Assembly (NCBI RefSeq): GCF_008704205.1
Contig: NZ_VXLC01000049.1
Span: 1 to 64,000 of the forward strand
Direction of reading: 5' to 3'
Length of the DNA stretch: 64,000 nucleotides
Source of the DNA: Nocardia colli
GTDB taxonomy: Bacteria > Actinomycetota > Actinomycetes > Mycobacteriales > Mycobacteriaceae
The notes beneath the pieces are model-generated. The model had not been told where the DNA came from. It searched no databases and saw nothing but the letters and a program-made list of their open reading frames with translations. Positions 42,729-51,865 of the stretch are shown here, one piece after another (within the stretch, counting starts at the first letter, position 1; every line of letters begins with the position of its first letter). The position numbers were made by a program, and so were the translations under genes.

Positions 42729-43610
42729 TTACTTGATGGCGCCGAACGAGAGACCGCGCACCAGCTTGTTCTGCGCGATCCAACCGGCCAGGACAACGGG
42801 CAGCGCGGTGAGCACCGCGGCGGCGGACAACCTGGCCCAGTACAGGCCCTCCCCCGTGATGAAGCCGACCAGGAACACCGGAATGGTCTGGGCCTGCACG
42901 GCGGTCAGGTTCACCGCGAAGAAGAATTCGTTCCAGGAGAAGATGACGCAGATCAGCGCGGTGGCGGCGATGCCGGGCGAGACCAGCGGCAGGATCACCT
43001 CGCGCACCCCGGTCCAGGTGCTCGCGCCGTCCATGCTCGCCGCCTCCAGTAGTTCGCTGGGCACCTCGAGGAAGAACGAGCGCATCATCCAGACCGCGAT
43101 CGGCAGGTTCATCGCGGTGTAGAGGATGACCAGCGCCCAGATGTTGTCGAGCAGGCCGATGTCGCCGACGATCACGTACAGCGGGACGATCGCCGCGACC
43201 ACCGGCAGCATCTTGGTGCCGATGAAGAAGAACAGCGCGTCCTGGGTGCGGCGGACCGGGCGCAGCGACAGGGCGAACGCGGCGGGCAGGCCGAGGACGA
43301 GCACCAGGATCGTCGACATCGCGGTGGCGAAGGTGGAGTTCAGCAGCGTGGTGCCGATGCCGCTGTCCAGGACCGCGGCGAACTGGTCGAGGGTCGGGGT
43401 GAAGAACAGCTTCGGCGGGTCGGTGTAGGCGTCGCCCTCCTGTTTGAACGCGGTGAGCACCATCCAGAGCACCGGGAAGAAGAAGCCGATGCCGACCACC
43501 CAGGCCAGGGCGCTCCAGAACATCCCCGCCTTGCTGCGCCGCCTGCGCACCTTGGCGGCGGGCTTCGCGGCGTCGGCGGCGGACTTCTGGTCGAGGGTGT
43601 GCGCAGTCAT
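42729..43610 (-). CDS. carbohydrate ABC transporter permease (MalG-like)
   Basis: 293 residues with six membrane helices. The ATPase-contact loop EAASMDGASTWTGVREVILPLVSPGI is the EAA motif, and the C-terminus ARLSAAAVLTALPVVLAGWIAQNKLVRGLSFGAIK is characteristic of MalG-like subunits. The ATG overlaps the end of the upstream permease by four bases. It should form a heterodimeric channel with that protein. Confidence 0.93.
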   Translation of the reverse strand: MTAHTLDQKSAADAAKPAAKVRRRRSKAGMFWSALAWVVGIGFFFPVLWMVLTAFKQEGDAYTDPPKLFFTPTLDQFAAVLDSGIGTTLLNSTFATAMSTILVLVLGLPAAFALSLRPVRRTQDALFFFIGTKMLPVVAAIVPLYVIVGDIGLLDNIWALVILYTAMNLPIAVWMMRSFFLEVPSELLEAASMDGASTWTGVREVILPLVSPGIAATALICVIFSWNEFFFAVNLTAVQAQTIPVFLVGFITGEGLYWARLSAAAVLTALPVVLAGWIAQNKLVRGLSFGAIK

Positions 43611-44572
43611 GCTGCTTCCTCTTTTCCGGTGAAGGACTTGAACAGCAGGCGCAACGCCAGGGTGGCCACCACGGTGGTGGCGATGACGGTGACGACGCCC
43701 ATCGCGGCGGCCTGGCCGATGTCGAAGCCGAGGAACGCGCGCTGATAGATGTAGAAGGGCAGGTTGGAGCTGGCGATGCCGGGACCGCCGGAGGTCATCA
43801 TGTACACCGCGTCGAAGGTGTTGACCAGGTAGATGGCCCCGAGCACCGCGCCGAGCTCGATGAACCGGCGCAGGTGCGGCAGCGTGAGTTCGCGGAAGAC
43901 GGCGAAGGAGTTCGCGCCGTCGACCTTCGCGGCCTCGACGATGTCGCGCGGCATGGACTGCAACCCGGCCAGGATCAGCAGCATCATGAACGGGGTCCAC
44001 TGCCAGACCAGGTCGGCCATCACGGCGGGCAGCGGATATTTGCTCACCCAGTCGACCTGGCCGACGCCGAACGGTTTCAGCACGAAGTTGACCAGGCCGA
44101 AGATCGGGTCGAGCATGGTGGTCTTCCAAATGAGCGCGGCCGCGACCGGAGTCACCAGGAACGGGGTGATCAGCAGGGTGCGCACCACGCCGCGGCCGAA
44201 GAACGCGCGGTCGAGCAGGAGCGCGAGCAGCAGGCCGAGGATCACCGAGATGAGCACGGTGCCGACGATCATGATCACGGTGTTCAGCGCGACCTCACGG
44301 AACTGGCTGTCCCGGAACACATCCGCGTAGTTCTGCAACCCGTTGAAGTGCCGGGAGCCGGGGCGCACCAGGTTCCACGACTGCGTCGAGTAGTACAGCG
44401 TGAAGACGAACGGCACCTGGGTGACCACGAGCATGAAGATCAGCGCGGGCAGCAGCGGTCCGCGGCGTCGCCAGCCTTCGGCGCGGGAGACGTGGTCGCG
44501 CCGGGAGACGAGCGGCGGCGGCGTGGCCGGCTTCTCGGCGGACGGCGGTGGGGCGGTGGTTGTTTCGGACAT
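43607..44572 (-). CDS. carbohydrate ABC transporter permease (MalF-like)
   Basis: 321 residues, six helices after a Pro-rich cytoplasmic N-terminus (about 1-35). EAA motif in EAAKVDGANSFAVFRELTLPHLRRF. VNTFDAVYMMTSGGPG near the C-terminus is typical of the MalF-like partner. GAGAGGG precedes the ATG, two bases after the binding-protein stop. Confidence 0.93.
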   Translation of the reverse strand: MSETTTAPPPSAEKPATPPPLVSRRDHVSRAEGWRRRGPLLPALIFMLVVTQVPFVFTLYYSTQSWNLVRPGSRHFNGLQNYADVFRDSQFREVALNTVIMIVGTVLISVILGLLLALLLDRAFFGRGVVRTLLITPFLVTPVAAALIWKTTMLDPIFGLVNFVLKPFGVGQVDWVSKYPLPAVMADLVWQWTPFMMLLILAGLQSMPRDIVEAAKVDGANSFAVFRELTLPHLRRFIELGAVLGAIYLVNTFDAVYMMTSGGPGIASSNLPFYIYQRAFLGFDIGQAAAMGVVTVIATTVVATLALRLLFKSFTGKEEAA

Positions 44573-44574
44573 GA

Positions 44575-45936
44575 TTACTGGCCCTCTCGATACGACCGGC
44601 CGACCACCTCGGCGTACTGCTGGGCCTGGTCGAGCGCGGCCCGGACGCTGATCCGGCCGGCGATCGCGGCGCTGATCTGCTGGCTCACCCGGGTGCCGAG
44701 GTCCTGGAACTCCGGGATGGTGATGAACTGGATGCCGGTGTAAGGCACCGGCCGCACCCCCGGGTGTTCCGGATCGACACCCTCCATCGCCGACAAGGTC
44801 AGCGGCCCATACGCTTTCGCGGCCTCCCTGTACTCGGGAATCTGATAGGTCGACAGGCGGCTACCCGGCGGGACGTGGGACCAGCCGAGTTTCTCGCCGA
44901 CCATCTTGATGTACGGCTTGCTGGTCATCCAGGAGACGAATTTCCAGGCGGCGTCGGGCTTGTCGCTGGTCTTCGGGATGCCGAGGGACCAGGTGTAGAG
45001 CCAGCCGGAGTTGGGTTTCTGCTGGATCGGCGCGAGCGCGTAGCCGATCTTGCCGACCACCTTGCTGGCGGCGGGATCTTCCAGCACGCCGACGGCCGAG
45101 GTGGCGTCGTACCACATCGCGGTGTTGCCCTGGGAGAGCTGCGTGGCGCATTCCCCGAAACCGCTTGTCGCCGCGCCGGGTTCACCGTGCTCGCGGACCA
45201 GGTCGATGTAGAACTCCACGGCCCGAACGACTTCCGGGCTGTTCAGCTGGGCGTGCCAGTTCTCGTCGAACCAGCGGCCGCCGAAGGTGTTGATCACGGT
45301 GTTGAGCGGGGCCAGCGCCTCGCCCCAGCCGGGCTTGCCGCGCAGGCAGATGCCGGAGCGGCCGTGGTCCGGGTCGTCGAGCCTGGCGGCGGCGTCGGCG
45401 ACCTGGTCCCAGGTCGGTTCGGCGGGCATGGTGAGCCCGGCCTGCTCGAACAGGTCCTTGCGGTACATCAGGAACGAGGACTCGCCGTAGAACGGCACCG
45501 AGTACATATTGCCCTGATAGGACAGCGACTTCTGTAGCGACGGAATGAAATCCTGCTCGTCGTAGCCGGGGGTGTTGCGGGCGTAGCTGGACAGGTCGGT
45601 GAGCCAGCCGTTGGCGGCCCACTGCGGGGTCTCGTAGTTGCTGATCATCACCACGTCGAACTCGCCGCCGTGGGTGGCGACCGAGGCGGTGATCTTGGCC
45701 CGCGCCTCGTTCTCCGACAGCGACACGAATTTCAGTTTGGTGCCGGGGTTTTCGCGTTCGAACTCACCGGATAGCTTGATCGCGTCCTGCATCTGCGAGT
45801 TCGACACCATGGCGATGGTGACCGTGTCGCCGCCGCCGGAGGTGAACGAACCCGCGCCCGCGCAGCCCGCCGTGGCGAGAACCGTCGAAACGGCCAGCGC
45901 CAGTGTGTTTCTCCGCCATGGGCTATGCCTGCTCAT
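44575..45936 (-). CDS. sugar/polyol-binding lipoprotein of an ABC importer
   Basis: 453 residues. Signal peptide with lipobox ATAGC (Cys25), then a family 1 extracellular solute-binding fold: VTIAMVSNSQMQDAIKLSGEFERENPGTKLKFV, YSVPFYGESSFLMYRKDLFEQAGL, GNTAMWYDATSAVGVL, GWLYTWSLGIPKTSDKPDAAWKFVSWM. Its ATG lies inside the end of the sorC gene, with AGGAGG upstream. With SorC and a mannitol-type dehydrogenase nearby, a polyol such as mannitol or sorbitol is the likely ligand; that is inference. Confidence 0.9.
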   Translation of the reverse strand: MSRHSPWRRNTLALAVSTVLATAGCAGAGSFTSGGGDTVTIAMVSNSQMQDAIKLSGEFERENPGTKLKFVSLSENEARAKITASVATHGGEFDVVMISNYETPQWAANGWLTDLSSYARNTPGYDEQDFIPSLQKSLSYQGNMYSVPFYGESSFLMYRKDLFEQAGLTMPAEPTWDQVADAAARLDDPDHGRSGICLRGKPGWGEALAPLNTVINTFGGRWFDENWHAQLNSPEVVRAVEFYIDLVREHGEPGAATSGFGECATQLSQGNTAMWYDATSAVGVLEDPAASKVVGKIGYALAPIQQKPNSGWLYTWSLGIPKTSDKPDAAWKFVSWMTSKPYIKMVGEKLGWSHVPPGSRLSTYQIPEYREAAKAYGPLTLSAMEGVDPEHPGVRPVPYTGIQFITIPEFQDLGTRVSQQISAAIAGRISVRAALDQAQQYAEVVGRSYREGQ

Positions 45937-46924
45937 CGGCCGCGCCCTCCTTCTGCTCCAGCAGCCACCGCGCGCATTCGAGGTCGGTGACGAGAATCTT
46001 GGCCAGGCCGCCGCGCAGCACCGCGAGGGTCGCCTCGTGTTTGACCGCGCCGCCGGCGATCAGCAGCGTGGCCGGACAGGCGCGGATCGCGTCGAGACCG
46101 ACCGAAACCGTACGTGCGGCAAGCGATCCCGGAACGTCGGCGCCGTCGGCGCGGAAGAAACGGCCGCCGATCTCGCCGACCGCGCCGAGTCCGCGCAGCT
46201 CGTCGAGGATGGCGCTGTCGAGGTAGCTGCCCTCGAACAGGGTGGTCGCGGTGGAGACGGTGCCGACGCCGAACATCATCACGTCGGCGTTGCGGCCCAG
46301 CGCCATCGGATGGCCGAGCAGCGAATCCTGTTCCAGCGCGGTCACGGTCGCGGCGTCGGCGTAGAGCGGGGCGTTCAGGCGGACCGGGGTGGCCTGGAGC
46401 ACGGTGGCGCAGCGGCCGAGGGTGTAGTCGACGCCGGTCTGGTAGTCGACCGAGGTCATCGATCCGTCGAGCTGGACGACGGTGGCGCAACGCGCGGACT
46501 TGGTGCGTAATTCGTGCGCGACGGCGATTGTCTCTGGGCCCCAGGTGAATCCGAGGGTGGACTGCGGTTGCAGCCGGCGGGCGAGCACGCCGACCGCGGC
46601 CCGGGCCAGCGGCAGCAGGCCCGAGGGTGAGCCGTCGGGGACGTCGCGGAGCACGACGACCTCGGTGAGGCCGAAGGCGCGCTCGAGGTCGCTCTCCAGG
46701 TCGGTGTGCACGGCGTCGCGCAGTTCGTCGGGGACGCTGATCTCGATGCGCACCAGGCCTTGTGCGCGGGCCCTGGCGATGAGCCGGCCCGCGGTGGGGC
46801 GGGAGACCCCGAGTTTGGCCGCGATTTCGGCCTGAGTCGCGCCTTCTAGGTGATAGAGCTGCGCGGCGCGGAGCGCGAGCCGGACGTCATCGGGCGTACC
46901 CGGGCGGGAAGGGACGGTGGCCAC
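45923..46924 (-). CDS. SorC/DeoR-type sugar-binding transcriptional regulator
   Basis: 333 residues. N-terminal HTH (about 15-60): RAAQLYHLEGATQAEIAAKLGVSRPTAGRLIARARAQGLV. The rest is the sugar-phosphate-binding domain: STLGFTWGPETIAVAHEL, VVQLDGSM, DVMMFGVGTVS, LLIAGGAVKHEATLAVLRGG. GTG start with GAGGAGG. First gene of the importer operon and divergent from the dehydrogenase; two matching 14-base sites lie between them. Confidence 0.92.
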   Translation of the reverse strand: MATVPSRPGTPDDVRLALRAAQLYHLEGATQAEIAAKLGVSRPTAGRLIARARAQGLVRIEISVPDELRDAVHTDLESDLERAFGLTEVVVLRDVPDGSPSGLLPLARAAVGVLARRLQPQSTLGFTWGPETIAVAHELRTKSARCATVVQLDGSMTSVDYQTGVDYTLGRCATVLQATPVRLNAPLYADAATVTALEQDSLLGHPMALGRNADVMMFGVGTVSTATTLFEGSYLDSAILDELRGLGAVGEIGGRFFRADGADVPGSLAARTVSVGLDAIRACPATLLIAGGAVKHEATLAVLRGGLAKILVTDLECARWLLEQKEGAADEQA

Positions 46925-46943
46925 GCGGCCTCCTCATCGAGGC

Positions 46944-46976
46944 TGAACATATGCTCAGCATGTGAGCTACTGCTCA
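46944..46976. promoter_or_regulatory. paired SorC operator candidates
   Basis: Two 14-base sites TGAACATATGCTCA (46944-46957) and TGAGCTACTGCTCA (46963-46976) share TGARC-N4-GCTCA and are spaced 19 bases centre to centre, close to two helical turns. They sit in the 101-base gap between sorC and the dehydrogenase and fit a cooperatively binding regulator. Confidence 0.7.
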
Positions 46977-47025
46977 CAGAGGGTACCATCCGAGATGTGA
47001 CGTACACAACAGTGGTGGGGTAGTT

Positions 47026-48513
47026 ATGACTTGGGACACAAGCAAGCCGTTGCGTGCCGCGACGCTGCACGACCTCGACTCGGCGATCGCCGTGCCGACC
47101 TATGACCGGACGGGAATCACCACCGGCATAGTGCATTTCGGTGTCGGCGGGTTTCATCGCGCACATCAGGCGATGTACATCGACCGGCTGCTGGAGGCCG
47201 GCGGCGCACGGGAGTGGGGCATCTGCGGGGTGGGCGTGCTGCCCGCCGATCGCCGGATGCGGGACGCGCTGGCCGCGCAGGACGGGCTGTACACGCTGTC
47301 GGTGCTGGCACCGGACGGCAGCTGGGCCACCCGGGTGATCGGCTCGATCGTCGAATACCTGTACGCGCCGGACGATCCCGAGGCGGTACTGGCCAAGCTC
47401 GCCGATCCGGCCACCCGGATCGTCTCGCTCACCGTCACCGAGGGCGGGTATCACATCTGCGCGACCACCGGCGAATTCGATGCCGACGCCGCCGACATTC
47501 AGGCCGATATCGCGCCGAATGCGTTGCCCGCCACCATCTTCGGGCTGATCGTCGAGGGACTGGCGCGGCGCAGAGCGCACGGCGTCGCGCCCTTCACGGT
47601 GATGTCGTGCGACAACATCGAGGGGAACGGGCATGTCGCGCGGGCGACGTTCAGCGCGTTCGCCCGGTTACGCGACCCCGAACTCGGCGAGTGGGTGGCG
47701 CGGGAGGTGCGGTTCCCGAACTCGATGGTGGACCGGATCACACCGGTCACCCCGCCCGAGGCGGCGGCGGAGGTGGCCCGGCGGTACGGAGTGGCGGATC
47801 GGTGGCCGGTGGTGACGGAGCCGTTCACCCAATGGGTGCTGGAGGATTCGTTCACCCTCGGACGACCGGACTACGGCTCGGTCGGCGTGCAGTTGGTCGA
47901 TGATGTCGCGCCGTACGAATTGATGAAGCTGCGGCTGTTGAACGCGAGTCACCAGGCGCTGGCCTACTTCGGCTATCTCAGCGGGTACCGGCTGGTGCAC
48001 GACGCGGCGCAGGATCCGGCATTCCAGCGATTCCTGTTGCGGTACATGGACATCGAGGCGACGCCGACCCTGCTACCGGTGCCAGGGGTCGACCTCGACG
48101 CGTACAAGCGCACGCTGATCGAACGGTTCTCCAATCCGGCGATCGGCGACACCGTGGCGCGGTTGTGCGCGGAGTCCTCCGATCGGATACCGAAGTGGGT
48201 GCTCCCGGTGATCCGGCAGCGACTCGCGGCGGACGGCGAGATCGCCTGCGCCGCCGCGATTGTCGCGAGCTGGGCACGTTATGCGGAGGGTATCGACGAA
48301 CACGGCGAGACGATCGACATCGTGGACCCCCTGCGCGAACAGCTGATCCCGCTGGCCCGCCGGCAGCGCGACGATCGCACCGCATTCCTCACTGCGCGTT
48401 CGGTTTTCGGTGACCTGATCGATGAACCACGGTTCGTGAGCGCCTATGTCGCGGTGCTGGACTCGCTGTACGCCAAGGGCGCTCACGCCACCGTCGCGGA
48501 GCTGGGAGGTTAG
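47026..48513 (+). CDS. mannitol dehydrogenase family protein
   Basis: 495 residues. N-terminal NAD-binding region HFGVGGFHRAHQAMYIDRLL, mid-protein SCDNIEGNGHVARATF and SMVDRITP, and the catalytic signature K-x4-N-x2-H (Lys301, Asn306, His309 in KLRLLNASH). This is the long-chain polyol dehydrogenase family that oxidises mannitol, arabinitol or related polyols to ketoses. Divergent from sorC and the importer, so it probably acts on the imported polyol. The exact polyol is not readable. Confidence 0.92.
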   Translation: MTWDTSKPLRAATLHDLDSAIAVPTYDRTGITTGIVHFGVGGFHRAHQAMYIDRLLEAGGAREWGICGVGVLPADRRMRDALAAQDGLYTLSVLAPDGSWATRVIGSIVEYLYAPDDPEAVLAKLADPATRIVSLTVTEGGYHICATTGEFDADAADIQADIAPNALPATIFGLIVEGLARRRAHGVAPFTVMSCDNIEGNGHVARATFSAFARLRDPELGEWVAREVRFPNSMVDRITPVTPPEAAAEVARRYGVADRWPVVTEPFTQWVLEDSFTLGRPDYGSVGVQLVDDVAPYELMKLRLLNASHQALAYFGYLSGYRLVHDAAQDPAFQRFLLRYMDIEATPTLLPVPGVDLDAYKRTLIERFSNPAIGDTVARLCAESSDRIPKWVLPVIRQRLAADGEIACAAAIVASWARYAEGIDEHGETIDIVDPLREQLIPLARRQRDDRTAFLTARSVFGDLIDEPRFVSAYVAVLDSLYAKGAHATVAELGG

Positions 48514-48526
48514 CCGGCGACCGGAT

Positions 48527-49306
48527 TCAGATGGGGACGACCTTAGTCACCGCGTGGGTTTCGCCGGCGACGGTGAACCAGATGTCGAGGGCCGAGCGGG
48601 TGCGGAAGGCGGCCAGGTCGACGTCGTCGCCGGACTTCAACGGCTTCACGTACTCGATGATCGCGCGATGCGGGCCGGACTTCAGGTCGTCGTGGTCGGC
48701 CAGGACCTCTTCGACGCCGCTGAGGTAGACCGAGTTGTTGACGTGGTCCAGCATGTCGATGTCGGTGATGCGCAGCGGGAACGGGCGCACGGTGACGCCG
48801 TCCGCGTCGGCGGCCGGCGCCGGATCGGTGAGCGCGGCCTTCCAGCGCAGCCGGTGTTCGGTGGTGGCGGCCAGCATCGGCTCCATGAAGCGGTCGCTCA
48901 TCCGGGCGGGCACGCCGGATTCGGTGCCGAAGTGGATCAGGAAGGCCTCGGTCTCGACCAGGCCGCCGGCGCTGCCGCTGATCTGCACCCGCATATTGCA
49001 CCAGCGGGTGGACAGCCCGGAGCACCAGCGGCGCAACGTGACCCGCTCGCCGAACTGGATCGGCTTGAGCACATCCATCACCGTCCGGCGCACCACCCAG
49101 CCGCGATGGGTGTCGCCGTCCTCGACGGCATCGAGATGCTCGAACCCGATGTCTTGCAGATAGCGGGCGATGGCGTCGAGCCGAAGGCGTTGATCGCCGT
49201 CGGTGTCGGCGAGACGTACCGGCCACCCCGTTTCGAACGGGGTTCCGGCGGTCGGACGTTCCGGCAGCACGCTGGGAATGACCATGGACGGATAATGCCA
49301 GGTCAC
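48527..49306 (-). CDS. acyl-ACP thioesterase
   Basis: 259 residues forming a double hotdog: first half DTDGDQRLRLDAIARYLQDIGFEHLDAVED and RGWVVRRTVMDVLKP, second half ITDIDMLDHVNNSVYLSGVEEVL. The latter matches the active-site region (Asp, Asn/His) of FatA/FatB-like acyl-ACP thioesterases, which release fatty acids from acyl carrier protein. The GTG at 49306 directly abuts GGGGGAG; the in-frame ATG at 49285 is an alternative start. Converges on the mannitol dehydrogenase gene. Confidence 0.83.
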   Translation of the reverse strand: MTWHYPSMVIPSVLPERPTAGTPFETGWPVRLADTDGDQRLRLDAIARYLQDIGFEHLDAVEDGDTHRGWVVRRTVMDVLKPIQFGERVTLRRWCSGLSTRWCNMRVQISGSAGGLVETEAFLIHFGTESGVPARMSDRFMEPMLAATTEHRLRWKAALTDPAPAADADGVTVRPFPLRITDIDMLDHVNNSVYLSGVEEVLADHDDLKSGPHRAIIEYVKPLKSGDDVDLAAFRTRSALDIWFTVAGETHAVTKVVPI

Positions 49307-49496
49307 CTCCCCCGCGCGCGCGTCGGCACGGTCAGCGCGTCGCGCATCTCACACCCGTCGGCGGTCGGATACCAGCGCTCAGGCGGGGAATCTCAGCCGT
49401 TCGGCCGGTACCCGCCGCTGCGCACGACACCTACGTTCGATGGCGCAGAAGCGTCCGATGACGTCGATTTCGCCCTCTAGTTACGGAGTGATCCTC

Positions 49497-50243
49497 ATGC
49501 CGACAGTGTTCGTCCACGGCGTACCGGAAGTGCCCAGCATCTGGGACGAGGTTCGGGCTCATACGAAAGGCGACACCGTGGCGCTGCGGCTCCCGGGTTT
49601 CGGCAGCCCGCGCGCCGCGCACTTACGCGGCAAGGATGATTACGCGGCCTGGCTGGCCGACGAATTACGCGCCATCGAAGGGCCGATCGATCTGGTCGGA
49701 CACGACTGGGGCGGGCACCTCGCACTGCGCGTGGCCACGGCGTCCGACGTGCCGATACGTAGCTGGGTCAGCGACGTCGTATACGGCTGGCATCCCGACT
49801 ACGTGTGGCATCAGATCGCGCAACTCTGGCAGACCGGCGACGGCGAGGCGGCGATGGCCGGAGCCCGCGCCGCCGTACCCGGCAGCGGCGGCACCTTCGG
49901 CGATTATCTCCGGCCGCGCGGGGTGAGCGCCGCACTGGCCGGCGAGATAGACGCCACCCACGACGAAACCATGAGCGCGGCGATCCTGGCGCTCTACCGA
50001 TCCTCGACGCCCAATCTGCATGCCGACTGGGGCCGCGAGATCACCGGCCCGGCAAGCATTCCCGGCCTGGTCATCACCCCCGCCGCCGACCCCATGGCCG
50101 ATGTAGCCGGCGATACCGAGATGGCACAGCGCCTCGGCGCAAGTCACGCCGTCCTGGACGGCCTGACCCACTACTGGATGATGCAGGACCCCGCCCGCGG
50201 CGCCGAGATACTCCACCAATTCCACGCCACCGTCCCCGCCTGA
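49497..50243 (+). CDS. alpha/beta hydrolase (haloalkane dehalogenase/epoxide hydrolase-like)
   Basis: 248 residues. FVHGVP (oxyanion), nucleophile elbow VGHDWGGHLALRVA with Asp70 rather than Ser, and a C-terminal GLTHYWMMQDP with the catalytic His. An Asp nucleophile in HDWGG marks the haloalkane-dehalogenase/epoxide-hydrolase group. The ATG at 49497 has CGGAG 8 bases upstream; the ATG at 49440 lacks a site. It stands alone, divergent from the thioesterase. Confidence 0.85.
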   Translation: MPTVFVHGVPEVPSIWDEVRAHTKGDTVALRLPGFGSPRAAHLRGKDDYAAWLADELRAIEGPIDLVGHDWGGHLALRVATASDVPIRSWVSDVVYGWHPDYVWHQIAQLWQTGDGEAAMAGARAAVPGSGGTFGDYLRPRGVSAALAGEIDATHDETMSAAILALYRSSTPNLHADWGREITGPASIPGLVITPAADPMADVAGDTEMAQRLGASHAVLDGLTHYWMMQDPARGAEILHQFHATVPA

Positions 50244-50387
50244 GCACCATCAGCAAGGGTGGCCACCGCGCACGAGTCGTGCGGCCGCGCATGAGTTATG
50301 CGGCCGCGCTTGAAATTGCGGGCGATTTCGTGCGCGACTTGCGAAAAAGTGCGCAGGCGGGGGCTTCTAGGCGGAGCTGTCGAGGGA

Positions 50388-50425
50388 GAAGAGCCCCGGG
50401 GCGCGGACGCGTCTCGGGGCTCTTC
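50388..50425. terminator. stem-loop downstream of der
   Basis: 11-base perfect arms GAAGAGCCCCG / CGGGGCTCTTC around a 16-base loop, between the end of der (minus) and the end of the alpha/beta hydrolase (plus). Ends the long parA-der transcript and perhaps the convergent one. Confidence 0.78.
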
Positions 50426-50440
50426 AGCTGATCGGCTGGG

Positions 50441-51865
50441 TCAGCGCTTCTTGGAGGTGCGTTCGCGCTTTTCGCGGACGCGGACCGAGATGCGGACCGG
50501 GGAGCCGTCGAAGTTGAACTCTTCGCGCAGGCGGCGCTCCAGGAAGCGGCGGTAGCCTGCCTCGAGGAAGCCGGTGGTGAACAGGACGAACGTCGGCGGG
50601 CGAGTCGTCGCCTGGGTGGCGAACAGGATGCGCGGCAGGCGGCCGCCGCGCATCGGCGGCGGGGTGGCCGCCACGACTTCCTTGAGCCAGGTGTTCAGGC
50701 GGCCGGTGGAGACGCGCTTGTCCCAGGACTCGAGCGCGGTTTCCATGGCGGGCACCAGCTTCTGCACCGCGCGGCCGGTGTGCGCGGAGATGTTCACCCG
50801 CTGCGCCCACGGGACGCGGACCAGGTCGCGATCCACCTCGCGGTCGAGTTGCAGGCGGCGGTCCTCGTCGACCAGGTCCCACTTGTTGAAGGCGAGCACG
50901 AGCGCGCGACCGGAGTCGGCGACCATGCTGATCACCCGCAGGTCCTGCTCGGTGATCGGCTCGGACGCGTCGATCAGCATGATCGCGACCTCGGAGGCCT
51001 CCAGCGCCGCCTTGGTGCGCAGCGACGCGTAGAACTCGGTGCCGTTGGCGTGCGAGACCTTGCGGCGCAGGCCGGCCGTGTCGACGAACTTCCAGATCTT
51101 GCCGCCGAGATCGACCAGCGAGTCGACCGGATCGACGGTGGTGCCCGCCACGTCGTGCACGACCGAGCGCTCGTCGTCGGCCAGCTTGTTCAACAGGCTG
51201 GACTTGCCGACATTGGGCTTGCCGACCAGCGCCACGCGTCGCGGACCGGTGCCGCCGGTGCCTTCGCGCGGGGTTTCCGGCAGCACGGCGAGCACGTCGT
51301 CGAGCAGATCGCCGGTGCCGCGACCGTGCGCCGCGCTGACCATCCGCGGCTCGCCCAGACCCAGCGACCACAGCGCGGCCGCCTCGGATTCGACCTTCTG
51401 ATCGTCGACCTTGTTGGCGACCAGGATGACCGGGATCTCGGAGCGGCGCAGCATCTTCACCGCGGCCTCGTCGGTCGCGGTCGCGCCGACCACGGCGTCG
51501 ACCACGAGCAGAATCGCGTCGGCGGTCTGCATGGCCACCTCGGCCTGCCGGGCCACCGACTGTTGCAGGCCCTTGGCGTCGGGCTCCCAGCCGCCGGTGT
51601 CCTGCACCAGGAAGCGGCGCCCGGACCAGTTGGCCTCGTAGGAGATTCGGTCGCGGGTGACGCCGGGGATGTCCTCGACGACCGCCTCGCGCCGGCCCAG
51701 AATGCGGTTCACCAGGGTCGACTTGCCGACATTCGGGCGGCCCACGACCGCCACCGTCGGCATGGCCAGAACTTCTTCACCGTCGAACTCGCCGTCGAGA
51801 TCGGTGAGCTCCCAATCGGTTTCGTCGCTCCAGATGCCGTCGCCGGCCATCACGTCTTCAGTCAC
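50441..51865 (-). CDS. der: ribosome biogenesis GTPase Der (EngA)
   Basis: 474 residues. After an acidic N-terminal extension (about 1-36, ELTDLDGEFDGEE) come two tandem GTPase domains. The first has GRPNVGKST, DTGGW and NKVD; the second has GKPNVGKSS, DTAGLR and NKWD. A KH-like C-terminal domain follows (about 365-474). Der assists 50S subunit maturation. GTG start overlapping the cmk stop by four bases. Confidence 0.96.
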   Translation of the reverse strand: MTEDVMAGDGIWSDETDWELTDLDGEFDGEEVLAMPTVAVVGRPNVGKSTLVNRILGRREAVVEDIPGVTRDRISYEANWSGRRFLVQDTGGWEPDAKGLQQSVARQAEVAMQTADAILLVVDAVVGATATDEAAVKMLRRSEIPVILVANKVDDQKVESEAAALWSLGLGEPRMVSAAHGRGTGDLLDDVLAVLPETPREGTGGTGPRRVALVGKPNVGKSSLLNKLADDERSVVHDVAGTTVDPVDSLVDLGGKIWKFVDTAGLRRKVSHANGTEFYASLRTKAALEASEVAIMLIDASEPITEQDLRVISMVADSGRALVLAFNKWDLVDEDRRLQLDREVDRDLVRVPWAQRVNISAHTGRAVQKLVPAMETALESWDKRVSTGRLNTWLKEVVAATPPPMRGGRLPRILFATQATTRPPTFVLFTTGFLEAGYRRFLERRLREEFNFDGSPVRISVRVREKRERTSKKR

